A stretch of 64,000 nt of DNA from Streptomyces lacrimifluminis (GTDB lineage Bacteria; Actinomycetota; Actinomycetes; Streptomycetales; Streptomycetaceae). The position numbers were made by a program, and so were the translations under genes. The stretch spans positions 51,005 to 115,004 of the forward strand of contig NZ_BMMU01000005.1 of assembly GCF_014646095.1 (NCBI RefSeq), read 5' to 3'. A model generated the notes under the pieces. It saw nothing but the letters and a program-made list of their open reading frames with translations, did not search any database and had not been told where the DNA came from. Positions 15,913 to 24,698 of the stretch are shown in pieces. The stretch's first letter is position 1. Every line of letters starts with the position of its first letter.

Positions 15913-16233
15913 GCGTGGCTGCTGGTCGTTGTGGCGGGACTCCTGGAAACCGGCTTCGCCGTCTGCCTGAAACTGTCCCACGGCTTCACCCGTCTCTGGC
16001 CGACGGTCGCGTTCTGCGTCTTCGCCCTCGGCAGTTTCGGCCTGCTGACCCTCGCCCTGAAGAAGCTCGACGTGGGCCCGGCGTACGCGGTGTGGACCGG
16101 CATCGGCGCGGCGGGCACCGCGATCTACGGAATGATCTTCCTCGACGACCTGGTGTCCGTCCTGAAGATCGTCTCGATCAGCCTGGTGATCATCGGCGTG
16201 ATCGGCCTGCAGCTGTCGGGCTCGGCCCACTGA
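15910..16233 (+). CDS. Small multidrug resistance exporter, SugE/Gdx (guanidinium) subtype
   Basis: A 107-residue four-helix SMR transporter. The essential membrane Glu is E13 in AGLLETGFAVCLK. The following LSHGFTRLWP is typical of the SugE/Gdx branch (guanidinium export) rather than the EmrE drug branch, as is VGPAYAVWTGIGAAG. Start at ATG 15910 with GGGAGGA upstream. Convergent with a TetR gene that ends 25 bases away, so that regulator is not obviously its own. The possible guanidine aptamer in the leader fits the proposed substrate. Confidence 0.85.
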   Translation: MAWLLVVVAGLLETGFAVCLKLSHGFTRLWPTVAFCVFALGSFGLLTLALKKLDVGPAYAVWTGIGAAGTAIYGMIFLDDLVSVLKIVSISLVIIGVIGLQLSGSAH

Positions 16234-16257
16234 CACCGGGCGGGACGGCCGGCGCGC

Positions 16258-16893
16258 TCAGCTCCACACGGCAGCGCCGTCCGGCCTCCGCAACACGCTC
16301 CCTACGAGGCCGGCGACACCGCCCTCCCCCGGGGGCGCGGCGACGCAGGACAGGGCGAGCCGGACGGCCAGTTCGCAGGTACGGGACATCTCGGCCACGT
16401 CGGACTTGGCCGCGCCGGCGCCGGACAGCACGGTCACGGCACGGTCCCGGACGAGCGCCACGAATTCGCCGGGTGAGGGCAGCGGACCGTCGGCCCGCCG
16501 CTGCGCGGGCACCACGGTGGAGGACGGCACGGCGGACAGCGTCGGCGAGGGCAGCCGTTCGCTCCAGCAGCCGGTCAGCAGGGCCCGTACGAGGACGTTG
16601 TCGCGGGCGGCCGACGCGGTCCACTCGGCGGCCGTGGTGAGCCGGTCCCGCGCACCGGCACCGGGGTCGGCGGGCCCGGTCAACGCCCGCTCGACGCCCG
16701 CGAGGTAGGCGTCGGCCTCTCTGCGGACCAGGGCCCGGGCGAGCCCCTCCTTGCTGCCGAACTCGTTGTACAGGGTCTGCCGGGACACTCCGGCCGCCGC
16801 CGCGACGTCGACCATGCGCACCGCGGACCACGGACGACGCGCGAGCGCCGTGTAAGCGGCATCCAGCAAGGAATCCCGCGCTGCAGGCATCAT
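16258..16893 (-). CDS. TetR-family transcriptional regulator
   Basis: The N-terminal helix-turn-helix reads MVDVAAAAGVSRQTLYNEF, followed by GSKEGLARAL, the canonical TetR signature. The ligand-binding C-terminal half (residues 70-211) is helical and not recognisable. It is divergent from hisN with 205 bases between. A loose dyad CTGTCA/GACAG near 16955-16975 could be its operator but is weak. The target is unknown; TetR proteins usually control themselves and a neighbour. Confidence 0.88.
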   Translation of the reverse strand: MMPAARDSLLDAAYTALARRPWSAVRMVDVAAAAGVSRQTLYNEFGSKEGLARALVRREADAYLAGVERALTGPADPGAGARDRLTTAAEWTASAARDNVLVRALLTGCWSERLPSPTLSAVPSSTVVPAQRRADGPLPSPGEFVALVRDRAVTVLSGAGAAKSDVAEMSRTCELAVRLALSCVAAPPGEGGVAGLVGSVLRRPDGAAVWS

Positions 16894-17098
16894 CCGCCTC
16901 CCAGGGGCGAGCGGCTCTGGGCCCCAGGTTTGACGCGCACGGAGTCACTGTCAAGGGTTCGCGACAGCGCCCGGGGGCGCGTATCGACATTCGCACCCCC
17001 GCGGGAGCCGACGGCGTCGACAGAGCGGGCCGACCGCGCGTCATCCCACCCGCTGCCCCCTGTAGCCCGGCGGCAGCCGTGAAAGATACGGTTCGCCT

Positions 17099-17899
17099 AT
17101 GCCCGACTATCTCGATGACCTGCGCCTTGCCCACGTCCTCGCGGACGCTGCCGACGCCACGACGATGGACCGGTTCAAGGCACTCGACCTCAAGGTCGAG
17201 ACGAAGCCGGACATGACGCCGGTCAGCGAGGCGGACAAATCGGCCGAGGAATTGATGCGGGGCCAGTTGCAGCGGGCCCGCCCACGCGACGCGATCATCG
17301 GCGAGGAGCACGGCACCGAGGGCACCGGCCCCCGCCGCTGGGTGATCGACCCGATCGACGGCACCAAGAACTACGTCCGCGGGGTGCCCGTCTGGGCCAC
17401 GCTGATCTCCCTGATGGAGGCGGGCGAGGGCGGCTTCCAGCCGGTGGTCGGCCTTGTCTCCGCCCCCGCCCTGGGCCGCCGCTGGTGGGCGGCGAAGGGC
17501 CACGGCGCGTTCACCGGCCGCAGTCTCTCCTCGTCGTCCCGGCTGCGCGTCTCGAACGTCTCCAAGATGACGGACGCGTCGTTCGCGTACTCGTCGCTCA
17601 CCGGCTGGGAGGACCGCGGCGTGCTGGGCGGCTTCCTCGACCTGACCCGCGAGGTGTGGCGCACGCGCGCGTACGGCGACTTCTGGCCGTACATGATGGT
17701 CGCCGAGGGCGCCATCGACATCTGCGCGGAGCCTGAGCTGTCCCTGTGGGACATGGCGGCCAACGCGATCATCGTCACGGAGGCCGGCGGCACGTTCACC
17801 GGCCTCGACGGCCGCCCGGGCCCGCACAGCGGAGACGCGGCGGCATCGAACGGCCACCTGCACGACGAGATGCTGGGATACCTGAACCAGCGATACTGA
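17099..17899 (+). CDS. hisN: Histidinol-phosphatase (IMPase fold)
   Basis: The inositol-monophosphatase-type metal motifs are intact: IIGEEHG, VIDPIDGTKNYVRG and LSLWDMAANAIIVTEAGG. In actinomycetes this family branch supplies the histidinol-phosphate phosphatase of histidine biosynthesis, and the S. coelicolor gene in this neighbourhood carries that assignment as I remember. 266 residues, ATG start. An inositol-monophosphatase role cannot be excluded by sequence alone. Confidence 0.88.
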   Translation: MPDYLDDLRLAHVLADAADATTMDRFKALDLKVETKPDMTPVSEADKSAEELMRGQLQRARPRDAIIGEEHGTEGTGPRRWVIDPIDGTKNYVRGVPVWATLISLMEAGEGGFQPVVGLVSAPALGRRWWAAKGHGAFTGRSLSSSSRLRVSNVSKMTDASFAYSSLTGWEDRGVLGGFLDLTREVWRTRAYGDFWPYMMVAEGAIDICAEPELSLWDMAANAIIVTEAGGTFTGLDGRPGPHSGDAAASNGHLHDEMLGYLNQRY

Positions 17900-18063
17900 T
17901 CCCGACCCCGATCCCCCGCGCGCCCTGTAACAGCGGCACACGCCCCCTTGTTGACCGTCGCTTTACCTGCCACCCTGAAGTTCCCCCCATTTGTGAACTT
18001 GTGAAACCCTGAACAAGGCAGCAAAAAAAGGGGCGGGAACTCTCTAGGAGGTGGCTCCACCCC

Positions 18064-18456
18064 ATGCTCGTACGTGACGCAATGAGCACCGTGGTCCTCA
18101 CCATCGGCCCCGATCACACCCTCCGTCAGGCCGCCGCCCTGATGGCCGCGCGGCGGATCGGCGCGGCGGTGGTCCTCGACCCGGACGCCGGCGCGATCGG
18201 CATCCTCACCGAACGCGACATCCTCAACTCCGTCGGCCGCGGCCAGAGCCCCGACGCGGAACGCGCCCACGCCCACACCACCAACGACGTCGTCTTCGCC
18301 ACACCCTCCTGGACCCTGGAGGAGGCCGCATCCGCGATGGCCCACGGCGGCTTCCGCCACCTCATCGTCCTGGACCGCGGTGAACCCACGGGCATCGTCT
18401 CGGTCCGCGACATCATCCGTTGCTGGGCCCCGGCTCGACAGCACGCGCCCGCCTGA
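18064..18456 (+). CDS. Two-CBS-domain protein
   Basis: A 130-residue protein made of a Bateman pair: VRDAMSTVVLTIGPDHTLRQ, GILTERDIL, then VVFATPSWTLEEAASAMAHG, GIVSVRDII. CBS pairs bind adenosine nucleotides and sense energy state; no attached enzyme domain is present. A strong TAGGAGGTGG ribosome site precedes ATG 18064. The leader contains a direct repeat TTGTGAAC/TTGTGAAA (17991-18006) that might bind a regulator. Confidence 0.9.
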   Translation: MLVRDAMSTVVLTIGPDHTLRQAAALMAARRIGAAVVLDPDAGAIGILTERDILNSVGRGQSPDAERAHAHTTNDVVFATPSWTLEEAASAMAHGGFRHLIVLDRGEPTGIVSVRDIIRCWAPARQHAPA

Positions 18457-18468
18457 ACGGAAAACGCA

Positions 18469-18506
18469 CCGAGGGCCGGAGTCCTGTATCGGACTCCGGC
18501 CCTCGG
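18469..18506. terminator. 16-bp stem terminator between CBS gene and initiator tRNA
   Basis: 18469-18484 pairs with 18491-18506 around TGTATC. It serves the CBS gene on the plus strand and the tRNA on the minus strand, whose 3' end is eight bases away. Confidence 0.85.
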
Positions 18507-18513
18507 CCTCAAG

Positions 18514-18587
18514 TAGCGGGGACAGGATTTGAACCTGCGACCTCTGGGTTATGAGCCCAGCGAGCTACCGAGCTGCTCCACCCCGCG
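18514..18587 (-). tRNA. Initiator tRNA-fMet (CAU), copy 1
   Basis: A 74-nt cloverleaf without encoded CCA. The anticodon CAT is at 18553-18551. The three G-C pairs of the anticodon stem (GGGCTCATAACCC) and an unpaired first base of the acceptor stem mark it as initiator. Identical to the copy at 20813. Confidence 0.95.
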
Positions 18588-18660
18588 TCGGTGAACACAA
18601 CGTTACGTCAGCCCGACCGGCAAAGGCAAATCGCTTACTTTCAGCACCGCCCGGCGCCTT

Positions 18661-18767
18661 CAGCCCGTCCGGCGTTTGAGGACAAGGCCCGTTCAGGGCC
18701 GGAGGGGGGTCTGGGGGCGCAGCCCCCAGGAACGGGATGGGACGGGTAGGGGCGGCGGGGGCGAAAA
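18661..18767. repeat. Streptomyces GTTTGAGGAC-type intergenic repeat, copy 1
   Basis: The element starts CAGCCCGTCCGGCGTTTGAG, contains a CTGGGGG/CCCCCAG hairpin and ends GGGGCGGCGGGGGCGA. It recurs at 26685-26787 in the same orientation. Both copies lie just 3' of a minus-strand gene, so a role in transcript ends is possible. The family is widespread in Streptomyces intergenic regions. Confidence 0.8.
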
Positions 18768-18797
18768 AGCGAACGCCCACCCCCACCCACCGCACCG

Positions 18798-20606
18798 TCA
18801 GGCGGAAAGCTCCTCCCGCAACGCGTCCCGCAACCGGGCCGCCCGCTCCGCAACCTCCCCCGGCCCCAACGAAACCGCCAGATCAGCCCACCGCTGCCCC
18901 TCCGCCAACTCCCCCCGCCGCGCATACACCAGCGCCAACCGCAACGCGGCCCGCCCATGCCCCGCCTCGGCCGCCCGAGCCCACCACACCGCGGCCTCGG
19001 GCTCACTCCCCTCCCGAGCCAGCAACAGCCCAAGATTGAACGCCCCGTTGCGGGACCCGGCCTCGGCCGCGGCCCGGTACCACCGAGCCGCCTCCACCAC
19101 GTCCCCACGAGCCGACGCCAGCATCCCGACCCGCACCTGAGCCCGCCGATGCCCCTGGGAAGCCGCCCGCTCGTACCACTCCTCGCACTCCGTCTTCTCG
19201 TGCGCGATCTCACCGAGCTCGTGCGCGGGCGCCTGCGGACGCCGCGCGTCGAGCACGGAGGCCAGCCGATACGCGGCCTCGGGGCTCCCCCCGCCCGCCG
19301 CACACCGCAGATACCGCTCGGCCTCCCGCTCGTCACCCTCCCGCAGACGGGCGATCCCGACCTGCAGCGCAGCCTCGGTGTGCCCGGCGCCGGCGGCCCT
19401 CTCGTACCACCGCAGCGCGGCCACGTCCTCGCCCCGCCCGGCGTACAGAATCCCGAGGTTGAAGGCGGCGTCGACACTGCCCGCCTCGGCGGCCTTGGAG
19501 AACCACGGCTCGGCCCCCGCCGCGTCCCCCACCTGCAACAGCAGAATGGCGAGCGCGTTCGCGGCCTCGCGGTGCCCCGCGTACGCGGCCCGCCGGTACC
19601 ACTGCTCGGCCTGCGCGGTACGCGACTGCTCGGCGCAGAGCAGACCGAGGTTGTACGCGCCGTTCACGTCCCCGGCGTCCATGGCCGCCCGGTACCAGCG
19701 CTCGGCGGTCTGGGTCTCACCGCGCTCGGCGTGCAGCGCGCCCAGCGCGTTGGCCGCGTTGCCGTCCCCGTCCTGGGCAGCCCGCAGCCACCACACGGCG
19801 GCGCTCTCGGCGTCCCCCGCGTCACGCAGCAGGAACCCGAGCGCGCACGCGGCCCGGGCGTCGCCGTCCTTGGCGGACGTCAGATACCAGCGTCCGGCCT
19901 CCTTGAGCTCACCGCGTCGCTCCAGAATGGCCCCGAGATGCAGCGCGGCCCGCTGATGCCCCCGAGCGGCGGCCTGCCGGTACCACTGCTCGGCCTCTCC
20001 CGCGCCACCGTCACCCGCACCGTCCTCGGTGCCCGCGCTCTCCGCACCCTCCGCGGCCCTGCGGTCGAGCGCACGGGCAAGCCGGTACGCGGCCTCCCGG
20101 TGCCCCCGCTCGGCGGCGACCCGCATCCACTGCTCCGTGGCCACGTCCCCGCGGTGCTCCAGCAGATCGGCGAGGGCGTACGCGCCCAGCACGTGCCCCT
20201 GCTCGGCGGACTGGCGCAGCCAGTACTCGGCGGCCGGCTCGTCGCCGCGCTCGCGGTGGTGGCGGCCGAGCGCGTGCGCGGCGGGGGCGGAGCCGGCGAC
20301 GGCGGCGATCCGCCACCAGCCGGCGGCGTCGTCCGCGTACCCGCGCTGGTGGAGGAGGACGCCGAGGTTGTTGGCCGCGGCGCGGTCACCGGCGGCGGTG
20401 GCGGCACGCAGCTGAGGCTCGGCCCCGTCGAGATCACCGCGGCGCAGCAGCATGGCTCCGAGGACACTCATCGCCTCGACGTCGCCTGCCTCGGCGGCGA
20501 GCCGTTGGCGTGCCTCTTCTACCGCCTCGCCGGTTTCGTCCCGGTCGGAAGGCTGCACAAATCGCCCTGTCTCCAACAGAGTTGCCTTGTCCCCCATAAC
20601 GTCCAT
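18798..20606 (-). CDS. Sel1/TPR-repeat protein, 602 aa
   Basis: About fourteen solenoid repeats of 36 residues with the Sel1 pattern (for example AERWYRAAMDAGDVNGAYNL and EPWFSKAAEAGSVDAAFNL). There is no signal peptide and no enzyme motif, so it is most likely a cytoplasmic scaffold. ATG 20606 is used; ATG 20597 is nearly as good. One Ala/Gly/Glu-rich insert (AAEGAESAGTEDGAGDGGAG) interrupts the series near residue 195. It lies alone between two identical initiator tRNA genes and is followed by the dispersed repeat at 18661. Partner unknown. Confidence 0.85.
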   Translation of the reverse strand: MDVMGDKATLLETGRFVQPSDRDETGEAVEEARQRLAAEAGDVEAMSVLGAMLLRRGDLDGAEPQLRAATAAGDRAAANNLGVLLHQRGYADDAAGWWRIAAVAGSAPAAHALGRHHRERGDEPAAEYWLRQSAEQGHVLGAYALADLLEHRGDVATEQWMRVAAERGHREAAYRLARALDRRAAEGAESAGTEDGAGDGGAGEAEQWYRQAAARGHQRAALHLGAILERRGELKEAGRWYLTSAKDGDARAACALGFLLRDAGDAESAAVWWLRAAQDGDGNAANALGALHAERGETQTAERWYRAAMDAGDVNGAYNLGLLCAEQSRTAQAEQWYRRAAYAGHREAANALAILLLQVGDAAGAEPWFSKAAEAGSVDAAFNLGILYAGRGEDVAALRWYERAAGAGHTEAALQVGIARLREGDEREAERYLRCAAGGGSPEAAYRLASVLDARRPQAPAHELGEIAHEKTECEEWYERAASQGHRRAQVRVGMLASARGDVVEAARWYRAAAEAGSRNGAFNLGLLLAREGSEPEAAVWWARAAEAGHGRAALRLALVYARRGELAEGQRWADLAVSLGPGEVAERAARLRDALREELSA

Positions 20607-20770
20607 CGTCGCACCACCTGCAACCTGGGTACACCTGGTATACCGCAGCCAGTGAGGTCTCTACAGCGTTTTGTCGACATGCCCACAGAGAGACAAGTGA
20701 AACACAGTTACCCCCAACTGCCCCGGGTAGGCGCGGCCTTCACCAGGTCGGCACATGCGTTCGCACACCA

Positions 20771-20805
20771 CGAAGGCCCGGATCCTTGGAGGATCCGGGC
20801 CTTCG
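20771..20805. terminator. 15-bp stem terminator after initiator tRNA copy 2
   Basis: CGAAGGCCCGGATCC (20771-20785) pairs with 20791-20805 around TTGGA. It is seven bases past the tRNA 3' end on the minus strand. Confidence 0.85.
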
Positions 20806-20812
20806 CGATCAG

Positions 20813-20886
20813 TAGCGGGGACAGGATTTGAACCTGCGACCTCTGGGTTATGAGCCCAGCGAGCTACCGAGCTGCTCCACCCCGCG
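20813..20886 (-). tRNA. Initiator tRNA-fMet (CAU), copy 2
   Basis: Identical 74-nt sequence to copy 1, with anticodon CAT at 20852-20850 and no encoded CCA. It lies 2.3 kb from copy 1, on the same strand, with its own hairpin terminator. Confidence 0.95.
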
Positions 20887-20958
20887 CCGTTGTGTTGCAA
20901 CCGTACCACGGCGCGGGAGGGGCAGCGGACGCTGCCTCAGCAGGCCCTCCGACCAGCA

Positions 20959-23937
20959 CTAACCACTGGCGGAACTACTGCTGGAACTGCTGCTGGGACT
21001 GGCACTCGGGCTACCGCTGGGACTGGGGCTCGCACTACCGGAGGACCCGCTCCCGGCACCACTCCCGCTGCCGGCCCTGTCTGCCGCGGCCTGCGCCGCC
21101 TCAGCCCTCTTGAGCGCGTCCTCAAGGGCCGTCTGCGCCTTGCCGTACGCCTCCCAGTCGCCCTTCTTGAGAGCGGCCTGGCCGTCCTCGAATGCCTGCT
21201 GGGCATCGTTGAGGGCCTCTTGGACCGTCGGGTTGTCGGACGACGGTGGCGGCGTCGTACCACCGCCCTCGTCCGGTGGCTCGGTGGTCGTACCCTCCGC
21301 CCCGAAGACCTTGTCGAGCGCGGCCTCGAGTGTGTCCTCGAAAGCGGTCTGGCCGTCGTAGGTCACCAACACCTTGCGCAGCAGCGGGTACTTGAGTCCG
21401 CTGCCTCGTACGTAGACGGGCTCCACGTACAGCAGGCCTCCGTCGAGCGGCACCGTCAGCAGGTTGCCGTACTCGATCTCCGAGTCCCCGCCTCTCAGCA
21501 GCCTGATGGTCTCGGCGATGTCCTGTTCGGAGTTGAACTGGCTCTGGACCTGTTTGGGTCCGCTGACGGTTCCGCTCGTCGGCAGTTTCAGGATTCTGAT
21601 CTTGCCGTAATCACTCGTCCCCGCCTCGGCGTTGACGGACATGAAGGCACTCAGGTTGTCCCGGCCGTTCGGCGTGAACGTCGTGGTCAGGGAGAACGCC
21701 TGCGCCTGCTGGTCGGGCATCCTCATGCTCAGGTAGTACGGCGGCACCGCGTCGCCCGACTTGTTGCTCGGGTCGTCCGGCACCTGCCACACCTCGGAAC
21801 CGCTGAGGAACGTCTCGGCGTCCGCCACGTGGTAGCGGGTCAGCAGCTCGCGCTGGACCTTGAACAGGTCCTGCGGGTACCGGAGATGGGCCATCAGCGA
21901 GGCCGAGATGTCACTCTTCGGCTCGACCGTGTCCGGGAAGGCCTTCATCCAGGTCTTCAGGACGGGGTCCTTGGTGTCCCACTGGAAGAGCTTGACCTCG
22001 CCGGTGTACGCGTCGACGGTCGCCTTCACCGAGTTGCGGATGTAGTTGACCTGGTTCTGCTGGGCCACCACCGCGCGCTGGTTGTTGCCTGCGGTGAGCG
22101 AGTCCGCCGTCGTGTCTCCCAGCGTGGTGCGAGAGGCGTACGGATAGCCGTTCGTCGTCGTGTAGGCGTCGACGATCCACTGGATCTCACCGTCGATGAC
22201 GGCCGGGTAGGCGTCACCGTCGATGGTCAGCCAGGGCGCCACCGCCTCGACGCGCTCCTTGGGCGTGCGGTTGTAGAGAACCCGCGAACCCTCACCGATG
22301 GCACCGGAGTAGAGGATCTGCGGCTCACCGAACGCGACGGCGTACGCGGCACGGTTTATCGGGTTGGAGAGGCTGACGCCGCTCTTCCCCCGGTAGCTGG
22401 TGGTCTTCTCACCGTTGTCGTCGGAGTAGTCGATCTCCTTCTGGGGACCGCCGACGATCGAGTACTGGCTGGTCTTCTCGCCGTAGTAGATCCGCTGCTG
22501 GTACGTCCCGAGGTCACCCGTGGACGGCAGGTCGGACTCGGTGAAGACCGGGCGGCCCTGGGCGTCCCCCGTGGTGCCCTTGGCCGCGACCACACCGAAT
22601 CCGTGCGTGTAGCGGAAGTGGTCGTTGATCCAGTTGTTCTTCGGAATGCCGTTGAGGTTCAGCTCTCGCAGACCGATGACCGTGTCCTGGTCCTTGCCGT
22701 CCTTGCTGTACCGGTCGACATCCAGGTTGGTCGGGAACGCGTAGTAGTTCCTGATCTGCTGGAGCTGCTGGAACGTCGGCGACACGATGTTCGGGTCCAC
22801 GATGCGGATACTCGCCGTGGCGTCGACGTCGTCGCGCAGCTTGGTCTTGTCCTCGGTGTCACTGCGGCCGGCGTACTCGCTGACCTTGGCGCCGTCGATG
22901 CCGTACGCCTCGCGCGTCGCCTTCAGGTTCTTCTCGACGTACGGGGCTTCCTTCGCCTGCTCGTTCGGCTGGACCTGGAACTTCTGCACGATCGCCGGGT
23001 ACAGCCCGCCGATGAGGATGGCCGAGAGGACCATCAGTCCGAAGCCGATGACGGGCAGCTGCCAGGTGCGCCGCCACAGGGTCGCGAAGAACAGCAGCGA
23101 GCAGATGATGGCGATGCAGAACAGGATCGTCTTGGCCGGCAGGTAGGCGTTGGCGTCGACGTACCGCAGACCCGTCCAGTTGCCGGTCGCCTTGAAGTCA
23201 CTCGACTTCACCGCGAGGCCGTACCGGTCGAGCCAGTACGCGACCGCCTTGAGGGCGACGAAGATACCCAGCAGCACGGACAGATGGCCGGTCGCCGCTG
23301 CCGTGGCGCGGGCCCCCGGGCTGGTGACGCGCAGCCCGCCGTACAGATAGTGGGTGAGGGCGGCGGCGATCAGGGAGAGGATCGCGGCTGCGAAGCCGAA
23401 GCCCATCAGGAAGCGGTACCAGGGCAGGTCGAAGGCGTAGAAGGACACGTCCAGACCGAACTGGGGGTCCTTCTGCCCGAAGGACACTCCGTTGACCCAC
23501 ATCAGCCAGGTCCGCCACTGCCCGGACGCCGACGCGCCCGCGATGAGGCCGACCAGGGCGGTGATACCGAGCAGCAGCCACTTCTTGTACGGGGCGATGC
23601 CCATGCGATACCGGTCGAGGCTCTGCTGCTCCATCGACATGGCGCTCAGCGGCGGGCGCAGCCTGTGCGCCAGCCAGATGTTCACCCCTACCGCGGTCGC
23701 CATCACCAGACCGAAGACGAAGAAAAGACCGATCTTGGTCCACAGAGTGGTCGTGAAGACCGATGAGTAGTTGACCGAGCGGTACCAGAGCCAGTCCGTC
23801 CAGAATCCCGCGAACATGATGAACGCCATGCCGAGGACGGCAAGAACGCCCAGTGTCATGAGCAGGGTCCGGACGCGCCGGGACGGGCGGCCCACTCTGA
23901 TCCGTGGCCCCTGCGGGCCTCCGCCGCGGTCCGGCAT
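20959..23937 (-). CDS. UPF0182-family integral membrane protein
   Basis: A very large conserved actinobacterial membrane protein of unknown function (M. tuberculosis Rv3193c family). Seven hydrophobic segments fill the first third ([20 protein letters not shown] onwards, then after about 280 residues a last one near [20 protein letters not shown]). The rest, about 600 residues, is predicted extracellular. A Ser/Pro/Gly low-complexity tail follows (about 45 residues, ending [11 protein letters not shown]). ATG 23937 (start [10 protein letters not shown]) is chosen; GTG 23955 is an alternative and the 24036 start is unlikely. Divergent from the PPA1309 gene. Confidence 0.88.
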   Translation of the reverse strand: MPDRGGGPQGPRIRVGRPSRRVRTLLMTLGVLAVLGMAFIMFAGFWTDWLWYRSVNYSSVFTTTLWTKIGLFFVFGLVMATAVGVNIWLAHRLRPPLSAMSMEQQSLDRYRMGIAPYKKWLLLGITALVGLIAGASASGQWRTWLMWVNGVSFGQKDPQFGLDVSFYAFDLPWYRFLMGFGFAAAILSLIAAALTHYLYGGLRVTSPGARATAAATGHLSVLLGIFVALKAVAYWLDRYGLAVKSSDFKATGNWTGLRYVDANAYLPAKTILFCIAIICSLLFFATLWRRTWQLPVIGFGLMVLSAILIGGLYPAIVQKFQVQPNEQAKEAPYVEKNLKATREAYGIDGAKVSEYAGRSDTEDKTKLRDDVDATASIRIVDPNIVSPTFQQLQQIRNYYAFPTNLDVDRYSKDGKDQDTVIGLRELNLNGIPKNNWINDHFRYTHGFGVVAAKGTTGDAQGRPVFTESDLPSTGDLGTYQQRIYYGEKTSQYSIVGGPQKEIDYSDDNGEKTTSYRGKSGVSLSNPINRAAYAVAFGEPQILYSGAIGEGSRVLYNRTPKERVEAVAPWLTIDGDAYPAVIDGEIQWIVDAYTTTNGYPYASRTTLGDTTADSLTAGNNQRAVVAQQNQVNYIRNSVKATVDAYTGEVKLFQWDTKDPVLKTWMKAFPDTVEPKSDISASLMAHLRYPQDLFKVQRELLTRYHVADAETFLSGSEVWQVPDDPSNKSGDAVPPYYLSMRMPDQQAQAFSLTTTFTPNGRDNLSAFMSVNAEAGTSDYGKIRILKLPTSGTVSGPKQVQSQFNSEQDIAETIRLLRGGDSEIEYGNLLTVPLDGGLLYVEPVYVRGSGLKYPLLRKVLVTYDGQTAFEDTLEAALDKVFGAEGTTTEPPDEGGGTTPPPSSDNPTVQEALNDAQQAFEDGQAALKKGDWEAYGKAQTALEDALKRAEAAQAAADRAGSGSGAGSGSSGSASPSPSGSPSASPSSSSSSSSASG

Positions 23938-24102
23938 CTGGAAAGCCAAGGTCGGCACCTCAAAAGTCGCTGTCGGTCCGTCAGGTCCCCGTGATCGCGG
24001 ACCCTCCGTCAGGGCCCGTGATCGTAGGGGCCTCACCTATGCAACTTACTCACGCTTTACTCGGTTCCCGCTTCGGGCCATGAACGAGGCAGGATTGTGA
24101 CC

Positions 24103-24645
24103 ATGTCCAACACTCCCATGGCGGCGAACCCGCTCACCCGGGCCGTACTCGAGATCGACGAGTACGCCTCCGGCCTCGGCTGGGACCAGCCGGCTCGCCT
24201 CTTCGCCCTCGTAGACACCGCCCGACTGCGGGTCCAGGAACCCTCTCTCGCAGCCCAGCTCGGCCTGGCGGACGAGCAGGCGACCACCGGTCTCACCCCG
24301 ATCGAGCAGGACGAGATCCCGGCGGGCAAGCCGCTGGACGAGTTCCTCGCCACCATCGCCTGGCCTGACGCGGTGGTCGGCTGCGCCCTCACCGTCGAGC
24401 GCCTGATGCTCCCGCCGTCCGCGGAGGCGTCGGTTCCGGCGGGACTGAGCGAGAAGAAGCTCTCGGCCTGGGTCGCCGCGCACCCGGACCGTCAGGAGGT
24501 CCGGATGACGGTCGCGGTCCTGCGCGACGGCACCCGGGACTCGGCGGTGCGCCTGCGCGAGAAGGACGCGGCGACGGAGGTGCTCACGGGCTCGGGCCTG
24601 GTACCGGGCCTGGCGGAGGCACTGTCGGCGACCTTCGCGGACTAG
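24103..24645 (+). CDS. PPA1309-family conserved protein
   Basis: A 180-residue soluble protein recognisable as the actinobacterial PPA1309 family by NPLTRAVLEIDEYASGLGWDQ and LFALVDTARL near the start and VERLMLPPSAE in the middle. Function is unknown. In many actinomycetes it neighbours the UPF0182 and PDZ-protease genes, as here. ATG 24103 is preferred; GTG 24097 is two codons earlier. A bidirectional terminator follows. Confidence 0.8.
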   Translation: MSNTPMAANPLTRAVLEIDEYASGLGWDQPARLFALVDTARLRVQEPSLAAQLGLADEQATTGLTPIEQDEIPAGKPLDEFLATIAWPDAVVGCALTVERLMLPPSAEASVPAGLSEKKLSAWVAAHPDRQEVRMTVAVLRDGTRDSAVRLREKDAATEVLTGSGLVPGLAEALSATFAD

Positions 24646-24658
24646 CGGAGGAACGAGG

Positions 24659-24691
24659 TGGGGTGAGCGGCCCCCAGGACCGCTCACCCCA
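24659..24691. terminator. Bidirectional hairpin terminator
   Basis: A 12-bp stem, TGGGGTGAGCGG (24659-24670) with CCGCTCACCCCA (24680-24691), lies between convergent genes. Confidence 0.85.
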
Positions 24692-24698
24692 TTCCTGT

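Noticed and set aside
16258..16893. TetR protein as regulator of the SMR exporter
   Set aside because: The genes are convergent and end next to each other, so the regulator does not face the exporter promoter; the riboswitch-like leader is a better candidate.
17991..18006. Rex (redox) operator upstream of the CBS gene
   Set aside because: Rex sites are inverted TTGTGAA halves; here the halves are in direct orientation.
20661..20909. 82-codon minus-strand ORF across the second initiator tRNA
   Set aside because: Its start half is the translated tRNA itself, a well-known false gene; no ribosome site and overlap with a real tRNA.
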